Shown piece by piece: positions 36,127 to 48,800 of a DNA stretch of 64,000 nucleotides. The DNA comes from Isoetes taiwanensis (taxonomy: Eukaryota; Streptophyta; Lycopodiopsida; Isoetales; Isoetaceae), in the NCBI GenBank assembly GCA_021234155.1, contig JAJEKV010000013.1, positions 15,353,877 to 15,417,876 on the forward strand, written 5' to 3'. The position numbers were made by a program, and so were the translations under genes. The first letter of the stretch is position 1; each line of letters opens with the position of its first letter. The notes below the pieces were generated by a model that was given only the letters and a program-made list of their open reading frames with translations, did no database searches and had not been told where the DNA came from.

Positions 36127-37022
36127 TTAACCTACCATTCAAAGCCGCTTACTCTCACATTCACCGTTTACCTTTGCATTCGACCGCGTAACGCATCTCA
36201 AGTTATTTTCACGTTTCAAGAATGCTTGTTTTGCTGAGATTTTGGGCATGTCGCGCGTCGATATTTTCCATGCCCGGAATCTCAGCAAAACAAGCATTCC
36301 TGTACATGTAATAACCCAATGACTATCACAAGACGACCAAGGCGTAATAATCCATTGATATTACAGGGAGCCTAATAACGATATACTTTGCCCAATTGGT
36401 TTGATAATGTGGCTGAAATCACAAACCATATCTTTATAACCTAAGATTTCTGAAGGTTATGTTTGGTATTCATATCAAAATACCGTATAAGCTGACGATG
36501 GCACCCTGGATTCCAAATGCGAGCATCTAGGGTTTCAGATGTTTTCTATTGTCAGCATGGTATGCTTGTAGGAAGGCGGCGACGGGTCTTGTGGAGGCAG
36601 CCAGGCCTCTGTTGCAATTGCATGTTCGGCCATAGCCATAGCCCAATTTCTAGTGTTCTGCTGCAGACTTAAGCCACGCTCCTTAGGGCATACCATAGCA
36701 GGATCGGCGACCACTGGGCTCTAGCCGCTTCTTCTATAGTATTTCAGTAAGAAACGAGGTTTCCACAGAGGAAAACCCTGTTAGGGCCTGACCTTGTTAA
36801 TTCCGGCAGGCTTGTCGCTGAGCAATGGAGCAAGGTCGATTTGCAACCAAGCCTGGACTGATTCTTCTATTTCTTGTGTGTTTGTTTAGGGTATCTTTGC
36901 TCTGCTGTCGGTGTTGCTCTGTTTCCTATTGTGTATGTATTTCTTTTGCTCTGTCCTCTGGTGAAACACAGAGGTTCAATTCCTCTGAAGAAATAGAAGC
37001 AAGAAAGGTTTGCTGTGAGAAG
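36127..37022 (+). repeat. Left arm, inner part, of the inverted repeat (copy 2)
   Basis: This is the reverse complement of about 40893-41780. It contains the near-perfect hairpin at about 36222-36299 and small incidental ORFs. The inner end is at GTGAGAAG near 37022. Confidence 0.85.
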
Positions 37023-37095
37023 ATACCCCTCTATTTTGAGGTATTTGTGAAAATGTCTTTATATTTTGAGATATTGTAAAAATGCCCCTGATATG

Positions 37096-40000
37096 GTTAC
37101 GAAATTACTAGAGATAAGAGAAGAACGACTGGAATGATTTTTGGCAACGGATGGCTATGGCATAAGGCGAAATCAGAACCCCCCACAATGAGAAGATGTT
37201 TATGGAGTGATAAATTGGAGCTGGTGATTTGGAATTCTGATCAGATATGAAGATCTAGTTGTGAAGCTTGTAAAGTTTCCAGTTTCGAGTCTTCTTCCTT
37301 TCTAAGTTTCTCTTTTCTTTTTTATTGTAGGCTTTGGAACAGGAAATCCTTGTGCAGGTTGTGTATCTCTTCCTTAATGATCGTTTGGTAGCAAAAGGAG
37401 TTGTGGGCCAAATGACACAATGCCACTTCAAGGAAATACCGAATGGAGTAGTGAGCGTTGGTGTGGAGGAAGTGATCGAAAGCCACCATACCTTTCCTTG
37501 GCCGACTCCAGATGCAAACACAACAACAGAAGCCAGGGGCTCATTCGTTCTCTAGAGAAGTAAAGATGCTCGTGAGTCATCTGTTAATGACGTCCCCAGA
37601 AAAAGACAGCTGACAGAGGTGGGGAAGGAGGCACAATTGCTGACAAGATATATGCTTCTTGAAATGGATTGTGAGATATGGCACTCTTGCGGCTCCATTA
37701 TCACGGAAAAGGGATTCATATCATTCAATCGCCCCCGATGATGCAAAGTGTGACCGGGCCGGGTTTTAAGTTTGTGGGAGTATCTCGTTACCGGCAAGGT
37801 CCCCCCCATCCCCTTTCTCGAGGTGAATATCCGCTGCCGTGGATGCTTGCAGCCCCAAACCCGGATGCTTGTGAGATGGAACAATGACCTCGCTCATGTT
37901 GGCTGAGTGAAGGTCTCTCGAGATATTGACCATGGCACCACAACAGAAGCGTGATATAGTGTCCACCTGTGGCAGCCGTGAGCATCGAAGCACCCAAACT
38001 ATGAAAAATGACATTACACATTTCATTCCCCGACAGCCCGTGAAGGTTGTAAGGCTACCAAAGCTAGTTCGCCTCACCACTCGTAATGCTATCCTCAATA
38101 ACAGGGGAGGACCCCAGCCGCAAAAATAGATGTTAAGGCCAAGTTCTCTACGAATCAAGTTGTTAACATGCGAAAGGAATTCCTTGCCATGAAATCCAGT
38201 GATAGGGTTACTTTTGTTTATGACATGCTCGGCAACAACATGAAAGGTCGAAGAGTGGGACGACTGATGCTGCAAGGGAATCTCGTTTGTGAGAGGGCGT
38301 GGTACCTTGGTCTCGGGATCTCAAAGTCAGCATATCTGAAGTGGAAGGCCCAATTCATTGAGGGTGCACGCAAGGCCGAACATGGCAACTGCGGCATCAT
38401 GAAGCCTCGTTCCTCGACATTGGCATGCGAGGCAGTGTTTTCCATATTTGTAAGGGAAAACTGTGAATCTTTGCCCCACCGCAGCAGGAGAAACGAGGAC
38501 GGGATAAGAGAGAATATCAGGAAGTTGCCTGCAATGTTTACAAAGTCCAAAGATTCTCAAAAGTTAATGCGTAAGTTGTGGCAATCGACCGGCAAGAAGG
38601 TATTCCCCATCGGGTTTCATAGAACGTGGGAGGCGGGCTTCCCGATGTCGCGATCGCGAAAGAAAATTGTATTTTCCAAATGCGATACGTGCGAGGTGAT
38701 CCGTACAAAGTTACTGAAGACCAAGGATGAAGGAGAGAGGAGGATACTGCATGATCAAAGAAGAGTATATAGACTAGAGCAGGCCTCATGTCACACACAG
38801 TACTAGTCGCGGAGATTATACTCCCACAGGTACCCTGGCCAATATGTTTGTATTATTCACGACAAAATGGATCTGCTTAAAACAATGATTCGAAATTAGA
38901 ACAACTGGTCAAGTCTCGAGACTTGACAAGCTCAAAACGCCATTGATCGGGTGCAATCGACTCATGGTCATGGAAAGGGAAGCTATGGGAACTTTGCCCC
39001 GACTTATGGCCGATGACTCTAACTTCCATGTAGGTTCTTTGAATAGCATCTTGAAGAGATTAGAGATGGTCCACAGTATCCGTGAGGCCACCCGTCAAGT
39101 GTTCAAGCATCATCTGCTCCAAAATGGGTCTCCTCCTTGCGAGACACCACGGACTTGGAGTCAAAGTTATCACTATCCAATAGCAGCATCCCTGCTAATT
39201 TGCCACTGGCAGAGGGACCATCATTAAAGCCTCTGCCAAAGATACTTTATTTGCAGCTGGACAACGCATCTGGACAGAACAAGAATAGGTATGTCTTCTC
39301 CTATCTTTCTTACCTAGTATATCTTAGTGTGTTTGAAGAGATTGAGCTAGGGTTCATGATGCCCGGTCATACACATGAGGATATCAATGCCTTGTTTGGT
39401 AACTTCTCCTCATCTTTAAAGAAGGCCGAGGTGCTGATAATGCCAGAACTGCTGTATGAATTCCACAAATGCAACTTGAATACACCTGTGCCCTATGTTG
39501 TTGACAAGGTTTTGGATTGAAAGGGTTTCATAGAAGGCTACATACCAGATGGGGATGATAGATTGACGGGTCACACCACCCCTCTAACTTTCAGATTCGC
39601 TATAAATGGTGATTGGCCAGTCATGTATTACAAAGCTCGACCCACTTACGTCGATTGGTTGCCTGCTGGTGGAATAAAGATGTGGAAAGAAAAAGACGAC
39701 GGCAAGCCCATGATGCCAGTGGAATATCCTAAGCTGCTTCCTCCCAAGAAATCGGTGAAGGACCTTGGCCTGCTGCGAAACTGTATCCACAAGCATATAT
39801 TGCATTGGGTTGCTTGTTCAACCAGTAACAAGGGTGCTCCAGAAATAGCCAAGTACTCGGCACAGTTCACGTCCACAATTGAATATTGGATGAGACTCTT
39901 GCAAGAACTGGGGAAGATCACCAGTGACGAAGGCATTTATTATGACTTCTGGCCACGTACTAGGCAAGAGTGAGCTCCACCTGATGTAGCGGTAGTGGTG

Positions 40001-40444
40001 GAACCAATTGCTACTATCACTCCTCCTTATGTCGGTCCGTGGAAGGACAAACCTGTACCAGAATTCAATCCATACAAAGATTTGAAGAAATGTATGTTTA
40101 TTATGGCACGCCCTGATAATGTGTTGTGCCCAACTTGGGTGGGCCTAGCTACTGAGGAGCCACAAATGGATGATAAGAAGGAGAACTTTGAGACTATTCT
40201 GGTCACTTGGTGGGAGCCAATCCCGGTGAGGAACCAAGTCTTTCCAGTTAATTATGCCAATTGCTGGAAGAAGAGATGGAAGCCAACGACTGCAAGTGAC
40301 CGCATAGAACTAGAGACTATCAACTACGCTTGGGAGCCCTCAAACAAGAAGAAGATACCCAATACTATCAAGATACCCGTCCATGCTGCTGAGGCATATG
40401 CAGCCTGTATGCAGCACTCACAGGGGATGTCAATTAGTGTATGA
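37096..40444 (+). CDS. DUF7869-like transposon gene (better copy)
   Basis: Blocks in order: MVTKLLEIREER (37096); an intron ending TTGTAG; LEQEILVQVVYLFLNDRLVA to 37555; a block of 212 codons at 38168-38806 with KIVFSKCDTCEVI, a Cys pair resembling the one that precedes DUF7869 regions; then ILYLQLDNASGQNKNRYVFS (about 39240) followed by GFMMPGHTHEDINALF (39350-39396). The LDN...NKN...GHTHEDI pattern is the hallmark I know of DUF7869 proteins, which look like DDE-type transposases. Next come HILHWVACSTSNKGAPE (39563-39973) and a C-terminal Trp-rich block (39995-40444). Small gaps and stops separate the blocks, some intronic and some probably errors. That it mobilises something here is inference. 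Confidence 0.65.
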
Positions 40445-40531
40445 AAAAGAGTCATTCATGCAAGTGCATTAAAAAATGGTCCATAAATTCAGGTATTGTC
40501 CAAAATTAATGAAATTGTGCTTTTCAAGAAC

Positions 40532-40558
40532 AAAAAAAAAAAAAAAAAAAAAAAAAAA
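40532..40558 (+). other. Poly-A run 3' of the DUF7869-like gene (copy 2)
   Basis: 27 A in a row, 88 bp after the stop at 40444, in the coding orientation. The spacing to the stop matches copy 1. Confidence 0.85.
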
Positions 40559-40892
40559 CCCGGAATAGCAATAACTAGTTAAGCTCCTCTCACATGGCAA
40601 AAAATACTTTTTTTGCATCAATCATAACCTTAGCTACTACCAAAACAACCTCTCGTTTTGGGGTGTAATATCGTTTGGGGTGTGTTTTGATTTTTCGTGG
40701 CCATTATATCATAGCACAATTTGGGGAATATTCTTTATGCATCCATATGATCCGTCTGCTCAAAGTCAAGACGGGGTCAAACAACCCCATGTTGACCCGA
40801 TTTGTAAGGGGGCAATTAAAAATACAAATCCAATAGTTATCATTCTCACATCAAGCGTACAACACAGCAAGCATGCAGAATAGCAAACTGAA

Positions 40893-42856
40893 CTTCTCAC
40901 AACAAACCTTTCTTGTTTCTATTTCTTCAGAGGAATAGAACCTCTTGTTTATCCAGAAGACAGAGCACAACAGGAATACATGCACAACAGGAAAATGAGC
41001 AACACCGACAGCATAGCAAAGATACCCTAAACAAACACAGAAGGCTTGGCTGCAAATCGACCTTACTTCATTGCTCAGTGACAAGCCTGCCGGAATTAAC
41101 AAGGCCGGGCCCTAACAGGGTTTTCCTCTGTGAAAACCTCATTTCTTATTGAAACACTGTAGAAGAAGCGGCTAGAGCCCTGTGGTCGCCGATCCTGCTA
41201 TGGTATGCCCTAAGGAACATGGCTTAAGTCTGCAGCAGAACACTAGAAACTTGGCTATGGCTATGGCTGAACATGCAACTGCAACAGAGGCCTGGCCGCC
41301 TCCATAAGTCCCGTCGCCGCCCTCCTACAAGAATACCATGCTGACAATAGAAAACATCTGAAACCTTAGATGCTCACGTTTGGAATCCAGGGTGCCATCG
41401 TCAGCTTATACGGTATTCTGATATGAATACCAAACATAACCTTCAGAAATCTTAGGTTATAGAGATATGGTTTGTGATTTCGGCCACATTACCAAACCAA
41501 TTGGGCAAAGTATATCGTTATTAGGCTCCCTGTAATAATCAATGGATTATTACGCCTTGGTCGTCTTGTGATAGTCATTGGGTTATTACGTATACAGGAA
41601 TGCTTGTTTTGCTGAGATCCCGGGCATGGAAAATGCCGACGCGCGACATGCCCGGAATCTCAGCAAAACAAGCATTCTTGAAACGTGAAAATAACTTGAG
41701 ATGCATTCCGCAGGTCGGAATGTAAGGTAAACGAAGCTGAATGTGAGGTAAACGAAGCTGAATGGTAGGTAAAAAATACAGAATGCAAGGTAAATAGAAA
41801 GAATGCGAAGTAAAATTGAAGAACACGCCGTAAATGAACAAAACACAAAACTAATCTTATGTTCCTGGAAATGAAAGTATGCCGGCGCAGAGGGCAGAAT
41901 GCATCTCAAGTTGTTTTTACGCATTAGCTTAATGGCCTAACCACGTGGCTACTATAGACGAGACCCATCTTTATTAAGGGGCAGATTCCACTACGACTAC
42001 TGGCAATTTCAATAAATCCAGCAACTTCCAGGCCGCAATTTGCCCTTCCGTCGAGATAGATTCCACAGGGCCAAAACTACCGGCTGACGTGGCTGGCGGG
42101 TAGGGAAACGTGGCTTCGTATCATCACTCGACAGTTAAACTGCCGGGCAAGAGAGGTCGTCAATTAAGGTTACGTTTTGGCAATTCCACCTCACCGATTG
42201 GAGCACAACTTCCAGGCATAGTGGTTATTTGATGATGTGGCCATTTCCTACTGCTAAACGATACTCAATTTAACTTTATTGACAATAATGGAATCTGCCC
42301 CTTACCTTGCGTGGTGACCATTCTCGAGTTAAATTTTTCTGGGCAAGAAAACCTATACATCGAAGGAACCAGTGAACAGCTTTCGATCAAATTCAGAAGA
42401 TACATCTCTGTTTTCCCTGTGCTTGAGCTAGATGTTGCTCCAAGTGGGTGGAGAGGAGGGCGCTCGCCCGACGTTCTTTGAAATGGCAGCTGCCCAGCAG
42501 CTGCCTTCCAGCCTTCGTGCAGCATTGTTGTATTCGTTGGGGGTAACCGTTTCATCATTTTTATTACTTACATCCAATTCTGCAAGAAAAAGTGGAAAAA
42601 TGCATTTTGGATTTGCATCCGCAGGTAATTGCCCAACGGCGGCCTGTTGTGCATCGCGTGTTGGATTATAGTGACGAAGCGTTTGCCTTGCTCATGCTAG
42701 TGTTGGAGGCTCATAATCTTAGGTCCACTGGTGAGTGTGTAGCCAGCTTAGCATAATCCAAAGATAGTCCGTTGATAGTTGTGGCATTTGAATAAAATCA
42801 ATTACAATGTGGCGGCAACTGGGAGTTCAGATAGAAGGAATTCAGAGGCTTTATTG
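40893..42856 (+). repeat. Right arm of the inverted repeat, carrying the PEX12 promoter and exons 1-2
   Basis: About 1.96 kb, the reverse complement of 37022-36127 joined to 30341-29578. It is the arm attached to the functional gene, so the PEX12 promoter, start codon, exons 1-2 and the first 126 bp of intron 2 all lie in repeated DNA. It ends at GGCTTTATTG (42856), directly against the LINE 3' end. Confidence 0.9.
41599..41676. repeat. 78-bp near-perfect hairpin upstream of PEX12
   Basis: Two 30-bp arms (41599-41628 and 41647-41676) pair with one mismatch around an 18-nt loop. The arms begin AATGCTTGTTTTGCTGAG. It lies about 760 bp before the PEX12 ATG and occurs in all four arms of the window. 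It may be a MITE-like remnant. Confidence 0.85.
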
Positions 42857-45800
42857 TCTAACCAAGACGGTACATGAAGGAAAGAAAGAAAGATTATATT
42901 AACCTCTACGAGAGACCACTTGGGTCTATGAGACCAATTATTACAGAAATCATGTACAGCTAGGTGCGCATTGCAGCCTCCTAGATATGTTGCACAAACA
43001 AGACAAAAGAAAACCTGAAACATTGAAATCAGGAGACGCTTGTCTTTCTTCTAGCCACTGGCTCAAAGTATGAGGCGATGTGTGGCTGGATTTTTTTCTT
43101 TTAAAGGAGTGCTTATGTTTTTCCTTTGCTGCCCGCTTTGTTCTTCTTGACACTTTCATGGTTATCCCTCTTGGAATTGGATTAGATGGCCCAGGAAGAG
43201 GACCTGACTTCCGTTGATTATTATTATCACCTGCAATGAGAAAGAGAGTGATCTGCCTTTGTGTAGGGTCATTTTTCTGCCCAGTTCTCCCCCCAGCCTG
43301 CTCCTTCAGCAGATTTCTTTTATGAACAGTCATTTGGTGAAGGAATAGAGCTATACATTTCTGGTCCTCATATCTGAAGAGTTTTGGAACATTCAAATGA
43401 CACCATCTGCAGATCCACTTCGAGTGCTCGACCTTAGGTCTAGTTGCATGGCCAGCCTTAATCTTAAGCTGATGAGATGAGACCCTGAGCTGACCAGTAG
43501 CATGTTTATGTGCTAGGTGAATATTCAATTACCCTGGTCGCTGGATGAAACCATCTGCACTGATCTCAAGGAAGTGATCTTTGTGAAATTGCATCTTTGT
43601 GGGAAGTTCACTTGGATGTTCCTGATATCCAGATCGTGTCGGATCAGCTGATTCATATCTTTTTGAAGTCTTTTTTAGCTCTATGTTTTACCGGAGTATT
43701 AGCTGCAGCCATGTTGCATTGGAAAGGAGGCAGGTTTTCCAAACCAAATCCCAAAGACGCAGCCCACTGCAATGCCGTTGTGTACCAACACTCTTGGACC
43801 CCCTTTTCAGCCAACCTTTCTAGAACCTTGAGGGCAATCCATAGAAGTCTGCATTGACTCTGCTGCAAGTTGGTGCATTTTATGCAAAAAGGACACTAAC
43901 TGGGATGCTGCATCCAGTTGCAGGGGAGTGGCTGTTGGATGCCGCACAAAGGCTTTGCACATAATCATTTTGGATAGAAAATAGGTTTGCAGCCTCTTTT
44001 AGCTGTCATGTCCATTCCCCACATCAAGACTCCATGCGGCAGCTTTGCTAACTAAGGTATTGAAAAGATGAAGCTTTGCTGGGACATCTTGAAAATCCGG
44101 TTGGAAACATTTCCTTTCTAGCATTGCAAGCGAGGCATATCCTTTTGTGAGTCTTGCGTACGCTTAATCTTTCATGCTAAAGATGGGACCCTTAAATTGC
44201 AGGCCAAAGTATGCATAATGAGAGACCACTTCCACCTGCTGATCCATAAAAAAGAAGGGGCTATGATGCATGCAAGCTGGTGACATGTTGAAAATCATCA
44301 CTTTCTTTTGTCCAAGGATATAAGTACCACATCATCTGCGTACAGAAGGATGGATATACTCGGCTAAAGCAGACCCGCCACCGTGCTGCTACAAAGCTTT
44401 CCAGCTCGTCAATGTACAAACCAAAGAGTGCAGGGTAGGGGCATCTTTGTCTAAGCCATATTGTGCTGCTTATTTCATCCGACCAGCCTCTGGGCACTTT
44501 AATTCTTCCTAGAACATTTTCGTAGAGAGTCAAAATGGCCCATAGTTGCTGTGATAATCCCAAGTCTATAAAATAGGCGTGTCCAGGGCACCGTATCAGA
44601 GGCTTTGCGGAAATCCACAAAGCAGCAATACACTTACGTTTTCATGACTTTAGCTTTCTCAATGGTAGACTGCAAGGTAAAAGTATAATCTGTTGTTGAG
44701 AAGTTTCTCTTGAAACCAGCCTGACCTTTTGCTCTATGAGCTTCCATATGACATGTCCATGATGAGGCAGTAGTTGTTTGAATTCCTTGGGTCTCCGGCA
44801 TTAAAAATTGGCTTGATGGTATTAATGGTCCATGCTTTTGGAAAGCCTGAGCATATTATCTCATTAAATAAATCTGCCACAAAGAGCGCACGCATATTTA
44901 TTCCATGGATCAGAAATTCACCTTACAGGTCCTCACAATCTTTTGCCTTCCCAGTGTTCATTTTGCTCATAGCCTCTCGGATAAGGGAAGTTGAGAAAAG
45001 AGAGGCGGATTTGAGCCAGGGCTGCAGTCCAATGTCCAGCATATCTGGTTTTCCCACATCTAGAAGTGTTCGAGCATAAGTGGTCCACACTTTTGTGTCT
45101 TTGAGAGGCAAGTCAGATTTCTTGGCAAGAAGATTCTGCCAAATTTAGCAGATTTATTGGTGTACATCAAGTTAAGCATGCCGTCTCTCATTTGCTCTAT
45201 ATATACTCTTTTTCATGCGGATCAGATTCTTGTAGGCTTTCTTAGTTGCTGTAGCTGTAGAAGAGCAGGCTGTCATTTCTTCCTTGAGCTGCTTGTGAAG
45301 GTTTTTGCATTCTTCGTCATACCAAATGTTTTGGTGCATTTCTGCACGTTGTTTGCTGAAGGAATAAAGCTTGTGTAAGAAAGTGTTCAGGCAGGCTTGA
45401 TTTATAACAGATGTAAGCATTGTGGCCTTTTCTTCCACATTTTGAAAGACATGGATGTCCCTCAATCGTATATCAAGCTAAACATTGTAGTTAAGGCCAA
45501 AAGAGTGATCAAACACAAAATAGAAGTAGGTTGGTTCTTGGGGCAAGTTTATGTCTAACTGAAAGCACATGTTGGGGCAAAAGAGGAGCGGAGAATGTTC
45601 CCCCTGAAGACTCCATCAAATAATTCATGACATTATGTCCCCCGCTTCAAAGATTGCAAGTATAGTTGGATGAATCAGGCCAATGTTGCATGCCATTCTA
45701 AGTGACAAGATTATGCATCTGTCCAAAATTCCAACAGGAAGTGCCCATACCTTGTAATCTCCGCATTACAATCAGCTGACCTTTGCATAGTACGTGTCTC

Positions 45801-48800
45801 AGCGGGAGATAAGGATGACAGTAAGACTGGGTCATCTGAAAGGAGGATCAGCTGTTACACCAATCTCTTAGTACTTGCTTGGGCAAATTTAGGTACCGCC
45901 TGATGCCGGAACATAGACTCATCACTAAATATGTACACAAGAAATAAAAATTGCATCACATCACATCACATCAAGAGAAATGACAAAAATCATCATGAGA
46001 AGAACTCAAGTTATGTTGAAGTTAAATATCCATAGCTAATTTGATTTGAGGATATGCATAGGTAATAAAGTGGTCAGCTTTGTCCAATTATGTTCAATAT
46101 CTAAACACGCTAGTTGGTCACATCCTGCTACAAGATACAGGAACCCAAGATACTTACGTTGTGGTCTTGAATGGCCAAACTAGTGTAGCCAATTTGATCT
46201 CTTGCCTTTGTTCATTTTATAGTGCTTATACAGATTGAAAAAGTAAATAGATGAGTCAAATGCATAATAAAAAACTAGTCATACATTCTTTTGCAATGAA
46301 CAGTCATGTTTGCTAAATCCTTTCTCCATTGGCATTCACAGATGCATCATTTGCTGAGAGTTTATATGGCCTTCGGCGTCGTGCTACATGCATTTCCGAA
46401 AGTAGAGGTGGTGAAAAGCAAGAAAATAATAGATCTGGTTTGACGAGAAATCAGAGGAGGCTCTCTTTGCTGTTTCTAGTGAGTTGACCGACAGATTCAT
46501 TAAGCAACTGCTCATTTATTTACACATTCTTAGCAATGCTATGTGTTTGTTCATGGTTAGTAATGCGAAGGTTAAGTTTGTACTAATTGTCAGCCTGATA
46601 TTCTTGTTCTTTTAAGGTGGGACTACCATATTTGAAGTCCAAATTGCACGCATTGTATATGAATCATAGAGGAAACCTGCTACAAGCAGCTCTGTGGGAT
46701 ACCGGCAGTGATGGGGTGATGGAGTCTGACACCGTTACTTCGGAGACCTTTGTTCCATCTAACAGGACAAGCTCTAATGCTAATGTACCATATTACAGGC
46801 GATTTCAAGAGAGAATTATTACACTCTTAGCTTCATGTTTTCCTTGGGTCAATGCAATACATGAAGGTAATGCTGTCCCATTTCTCACAAGTTTCAAGGC
46901 ACAATATTAATTTCTATCTACCAATTTGGATATGGATTGTCTATCAGCTTAAACATGGCTTTTCAGATTGCTGGAAAAGAGTGGCAGAAATATCTGCATT
47001 TTCTTCTTTTGACCATTTGGCTCTTGGCATATGCCGGAGTTTGAACAGTGAAGGAGACACAGTCTGAATAACTCCACAGTATCTTTCAAATAAAAAAAAT
47101 ATGCACATAACTTGCTCTAGGTTTTGAGAACATTTTTCCCTCATCAAGGGGGAGTTGACATATTGGGGACCAAAAGCATTATAATGGTGAAGGTCGTAAA
47201 AAATACAAGGCGACTTGAACAAATTTTTCTCAAGCTCTATAATTCACTGTATTCTATATTTGATGTGAATCTAGCCGTATAAGGGTTGCAGTTATATAGA
47301 ATATAGTTTTCGTGCAGGTTTGGTCTTTGCGTATCAACTTCTTTACCTGCTTGATGCAACACCATATTATTCTCCAGCATTACATTTGTTGGGCCTTCAT
47401 GTGTCTCGAGCATCTGGGCAAGAACTGGTACTTGTATATTGCTTGGAGAAAATAGTGCAAAATATTGTTTATTTGAGGAGCAGAAAAACTAGGAGCTCGA
47501 GCCTAATTTGTCTCCATGTTAAATTTTGCTAAATTACAGATGGATTCTGCAAAGCATATCACAGAGCGTAGAAACCGGGAATATGAAATGCTTGGAGGGT
47601 CTTCTGTTTTACAGGTTGTTTAGGAAAGGAGAGAGAAAATTACTTATGTAACAAAGTTTTTTTCTGGCCAAATGTCTGTCAGGAATCCACTTAAATGTGT
47701 CAATGTTTTCTGCGCTCATATTAAACCTTGTTTAGCATATGGATAGTGGTTCAAGGAATGTGTCATGCAGGATGTCACCATATGAATGTTCTTTCGATTG
47801 TATTTAGGTATTTAATCATTCATACAGATTGGAAATATATTTTTGTTAAATCTGTATGTATACTACTAGCTTCTCCACTTTGTGGCATTTTCTACAAAAA
47901 CTCAAGAATGGGGTTGCATGACAATGTTCATATGATTTCTTGTTTACTCCACTAAAAGCTCATCTAATAGTCTTTTTAGTATATTCACTTATTGCCAATT
48001 TTTTGATATGTGACTTAAGGTAAGTAGTGCGTTGCAGATAGCAGTTGTGATTGTTGTAGTGTAGGTGTCATTCTTCATGGACTTGCAAATCAGTTCACTG
48101 AATTTTTGCCAGTTCATATAGGCTATACGAAGAACGTTTCTGCGCTATACATATGCAACATTGGATTTTGCTCAAACGGGTCTAATTGGTGCAGTGTTCC
48201 TTTTCAAGGTTATAATCCAGGATGCATTCCTTAATTATTTTATGGGTTCAATGTGATGTGCAGCGTACCCTAGCTACTAAATAATGTCCAAGTTTCAGGC
48301 AGAGGGATGGCATGTTTTGGCTCCTTTTCATATGCTTGTCTTAAATCAAAGAAAGTACCAGGTCTAATATTTTCTTTATACTTAGTGTTGAAAGTTTATC
48401 TCATCCCTTGACAATTCTGATATGTGCAAGGGTTGAACTAAAGTAAGAACAAACTATCTATTGTAGAAGAGGAACTATCTGCTGTGTTGGAAGCTTAAAA
48501 GCAGGTCAATTCTCTGGTCTAGGTTAGTCAGTTGTAAGGGCAAATAGTTGGAGAGCATGGAGGGTTAGTATTAAAGGGAAGGGAAGCTCAATGTCTGGCA
48601 TCATAGCAGAAGGGGCTTTGGTTTTCTGTGTCTTATTTGGATCTGCCCAATAGCCTTGTAACTTTATGAGTGGTGCAGCTGAAAGTGTTCCTTTTTTGCA
48701 TTTTTGGAAATCTAGATGATCGAATGGTGGTATCAATCTGCTGAAGAACGAGTAACAGCACCAGCTATATATCCACCGCCACCGCCGCCTCCAGCGCCAA

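Larger units (their letters stand above)
22208..44336. repeat. Tandem segmental duplication, copy 2
   Basis: Second copy of the 22-kb unit. It starts abruptly at about 22208, right after truncated LINE sequence, and ends at 44336. From there the same LINE continues without a break into its reverse transcriptase region and then into PEX12. Copy 2 is therefore joined to the real downstream locus and copy 1 is the extra one. The first 6 kb of this copy is more damaged than copy 1, while most of 28.6-42 kb is cleaner than copy 1. Confidence 0.9.
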
